DNA of 5,888 bases from Desulfonema limicola. GTDB lineage: Bacteria > Desulfobacterota > Desulfobacteria > Desulfobacterales > DYRC01. Under the pieces are notes generated by a model, which did no database searches, had not been told where the DNA came from, and saw only the letters and a program-made list of their open reading frames with translations. The stretch is taken from positions 1-5,888 of the forward strand of contig DYRC01000258.1 in assembly GCA_020718925.1 (NCBI GenBank), given 5' to 3'. Made by a program: the position numbers and the translations under genes. Below are positions 4,453-5,888 of the stretch, piece by piece. Positions within the stretch are counted from its first letter, which is position 1, and the number at the start of each line of letters is the position of its first letter.

Positions 4453-5888
4453 CATTATCCCTGAATTTGCGGTGGTGGGACATCCGAATGAAGGAAAATC
4501 ATCGGTGGTCTCCACGCTGGCAGAAGATGATAGCGTACGGGTCAGCCCTGTTCCCGGCGAAACCATTGTGGCTCAGACCTTTCCGGTCATTATTGACGGC
4601 AAAACCATTCTGCGGTTCACCGACACGCCGGGCTTTCAGAATCCCAGATATACGCTGACATGGATGCGGAACTACACCGGAGCAGATGAAAGAATTGTCG
4701 AAGCCTTCAGAAACGCGCATATCGGCGATCCGAATTTCAAAGACGACTGCGAATTATTCATGCCCATTGCAAGAGGCGCGGGCATTATTTATGTGATAGA
4801 CGGCTCAAGACCCGTGCGCGGCAATGATCGGGCTGAAATGGAAGTGCTGCGCCTGACCGGCAGACCCCGCATGGCGATTCTCAATTGCAAGGAAGATGAT
4901 ACGGAATATGTGGAGCAGTGGAAAAACGAACTCAGAAAGCATTTCAATTCGGTTCGGATATTCAACGCGCACCGCGCCACCTATTCGGAGCGGATTGCAC
5001 TTTTAGACACGCTCAAAAGCATCGATCAGGACTGGCAAAAACCTTTGGAAACCGTGATTTGTGCATTTAAAAAAGATTGGGAACAGCGCAATACCCTGAC
5101 CGCTGAACTGATCTGCGATATGCTCAGGGATTGTCTGAGCTATTCGATGAATACGCATTTCACAGACAAAGAACTGGAAGACAGCATCCGAAAAACGCTT
5201 CAGGAAAATTACAGCACCCAAATCGAACACATTGAAAAAAAAGCATATCAGAAGATCAGAGAGTTGTTCAAGCATAATATTTTCAACTATGATCTGCCGC
5301 CCCAGTCTATTCTGAATGAACCGATTTTCAGTCAGAAAACATGGCATTTTCTGGGATTGAAGCCCATGCAGTTATTTCTCGCCGGAGGGCTTGCAGGCAG
5401 TGCTATCGGGGCGGCGATTGACATTGTGGCGGTTGCAGGCGCGAGCATGGGAATTTTTATGGCTGTCGGCGGCTTGCTGGGCGCCAGTTCCGCGTTGATT
5501 GGCGGAAAACGCATGTCAAAAACCAAAGTTGTCGGCATGGAGCTTGGCGGCTATGAAATGAAAATCGGACCCAATGAAAATATCCAGTTTATGTTTATTC
5601 TGCTGGATCGCGCTCTGATTTTTTACTCGCATATCATCAACTGGGCGCACGGACGAAGAGATTATCCTGCGCCGAAACTTCACCATGAGTCAGAGCCTTC
5701 CAAAACCGGCTTTACCACCGAATGGGATGCACAGTCGCGTAAAATATGCCAAGATTTTTTCAAATCCGTCAGAACCTATGATGAGAGCCGCAAAGAACTA
5801 TGCCGCAACGCATTGTCAGACATGCTCAAAGGCGTATTGCATCATATTTCTCAAAGCGAGAGAAGATACGGGCTGATTCTGAAGACAT
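4442..5888 (+). CDS. GTPase/DUF3482 protein (3' end outside window)
   Basis: TRAFAC-class GTPase with an uncharacterised C-terminal DUF3482 region. The frame stays open for 482 codons from ATG 4442 to the window edge. G1 (P-loop) is GHPNEGKSS (13-21); the switch I threonine is probably Thr41 in PGETIVAQ; G3 is DTPG (61-64). A family-like block follows: ELFMPIARGAGIIYVIDGS (104-122), then AEMEVLRLTGRPRMAILN (131-148). The usual G4 NKxD is not canonical; the site reads NCKEDD (148-153). A helical, charged middle part leads to a glycine- and alanine-rich hydrophobic stretch at about 310-355, likely a membrane hairpin. After it come FILLDRALIFYSHIINWAHGRRD and a helical C-terminus. The protein is expected at the cytoplasmic face of the inner membrane with the overlapping DUF2868 partner. 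Only the last part is missing; the stop codon is not in the window. Confidence 0.9.
   Translation, partial: MSSNIIPEFAVVGHPNEGKSSVVSTLAEDDSVRVSPVPGETIVAQTFPVIIDGKTILRFTDTPGFQNPRYTLTWMRNYTGADERIVEAFRNAHIGDPNFKDDCELFMPIARGAGIIYVIDGSRPVRGNDRAEMEVLRLTGRPRMAILNCKEDDTEYVEQWKNELRKHFNSVRIFNAHRATYSERIALLDTLKSIDQDWQKPLETVICAFKKDWEQRNTLTAELICDMLRDCLSYSMNTHFTDKELEDSIRKTLQENYSTQIEHIEKKAYQKIRELFKHNIFNYDLPPQSILNEPIFSQKTWHFLGLKPMQLFLAGGLAGSAIGAAIDIVAVAGASMGIFMAVGGLLGASSALIGGKRMSKTKVVGMELGGYEMKIGPNENIQFMFILLDRALIFYSHIINWAHGRRDYPAPKLHHESEPSKTGFTTEWDAQSRKICQDFFKSVRTYDESRKELCRNALSDMLKGVLHHISQSERRYGLILKT

Noticed and set aside
4099..4566. Minus-strand open frame of 155 codons
   Set aside because: It lies across the DUF2868 tail and the GTPase P-loop, both recognisable on the plus strand. 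Its translation has no recognisable motif and no ribosome binding site stands out.
5685..5876. Short plus-strand open frame near the right edge
   Set aside because: It is out of frame with the GTPase/DUF3482 gene, whose family-like C-terminal sequence continues through this stretch.

Overview
The window reads as a compact bacterial chromosome segment, moderately AT-leaning by eye, with short gaps and overlapping genes. Class III (type IV pilus / type II secretion-like) prepilins followed by a DUF2868 plus GTPase/DUF3482 gene pair suggest a proteobacterium in the broad sense (Gamma-/Betaproteobacteria or Desulfobacterota). I cannot place it more precisely from this sequence. There is no RNA gene, CRISPR array, insertion sequence or phage gene.

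Left part (1-2413, plus strand): three consecutive prepilin-like genes (a GspH/FimT-like protein, a 223-residue prepilin with an unusual insert, and a GspJ/PulJ-like protein). A small SAM-dependent methyltransferase follows in the same direction. Spacing is tight (4-nt ATGA overlap, 9-nt gap, 34-nt gap), so one operon is likely. It probably encodes minor pseudopilins that initiate or cap a pilus or pseudopilus. The operon ends at a perfect 11-bp hairpin.

Middle (2377-2892): a short minus-strand gene encodes a 103-residue two-helix membrane protein of unknown function. It has its own good sigma70-like promoter, a very strong Shine-Dalgarno sequence that can pair with its own leader, and a U-tract terminator shared with the convergent operon. 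The 160 bp upstream of it is a divergent promoter region.

Right part (2893-5888, plus strand): a polytopic membrane protein of the DUF2868 type overlaps by 11 nt a TRAFAC-type GTPase with a C-terminal DUF3482 region. The GTPase runs off the right edge. The two very probably work together at the inner membrane: an integral protein with a C-terminal soluble domain, and a GTPase carrying a glycine-rich hydrophobic hairpin. Their biochemical function is not established as far as I know, and this is the best candidate here for an undescribed system.
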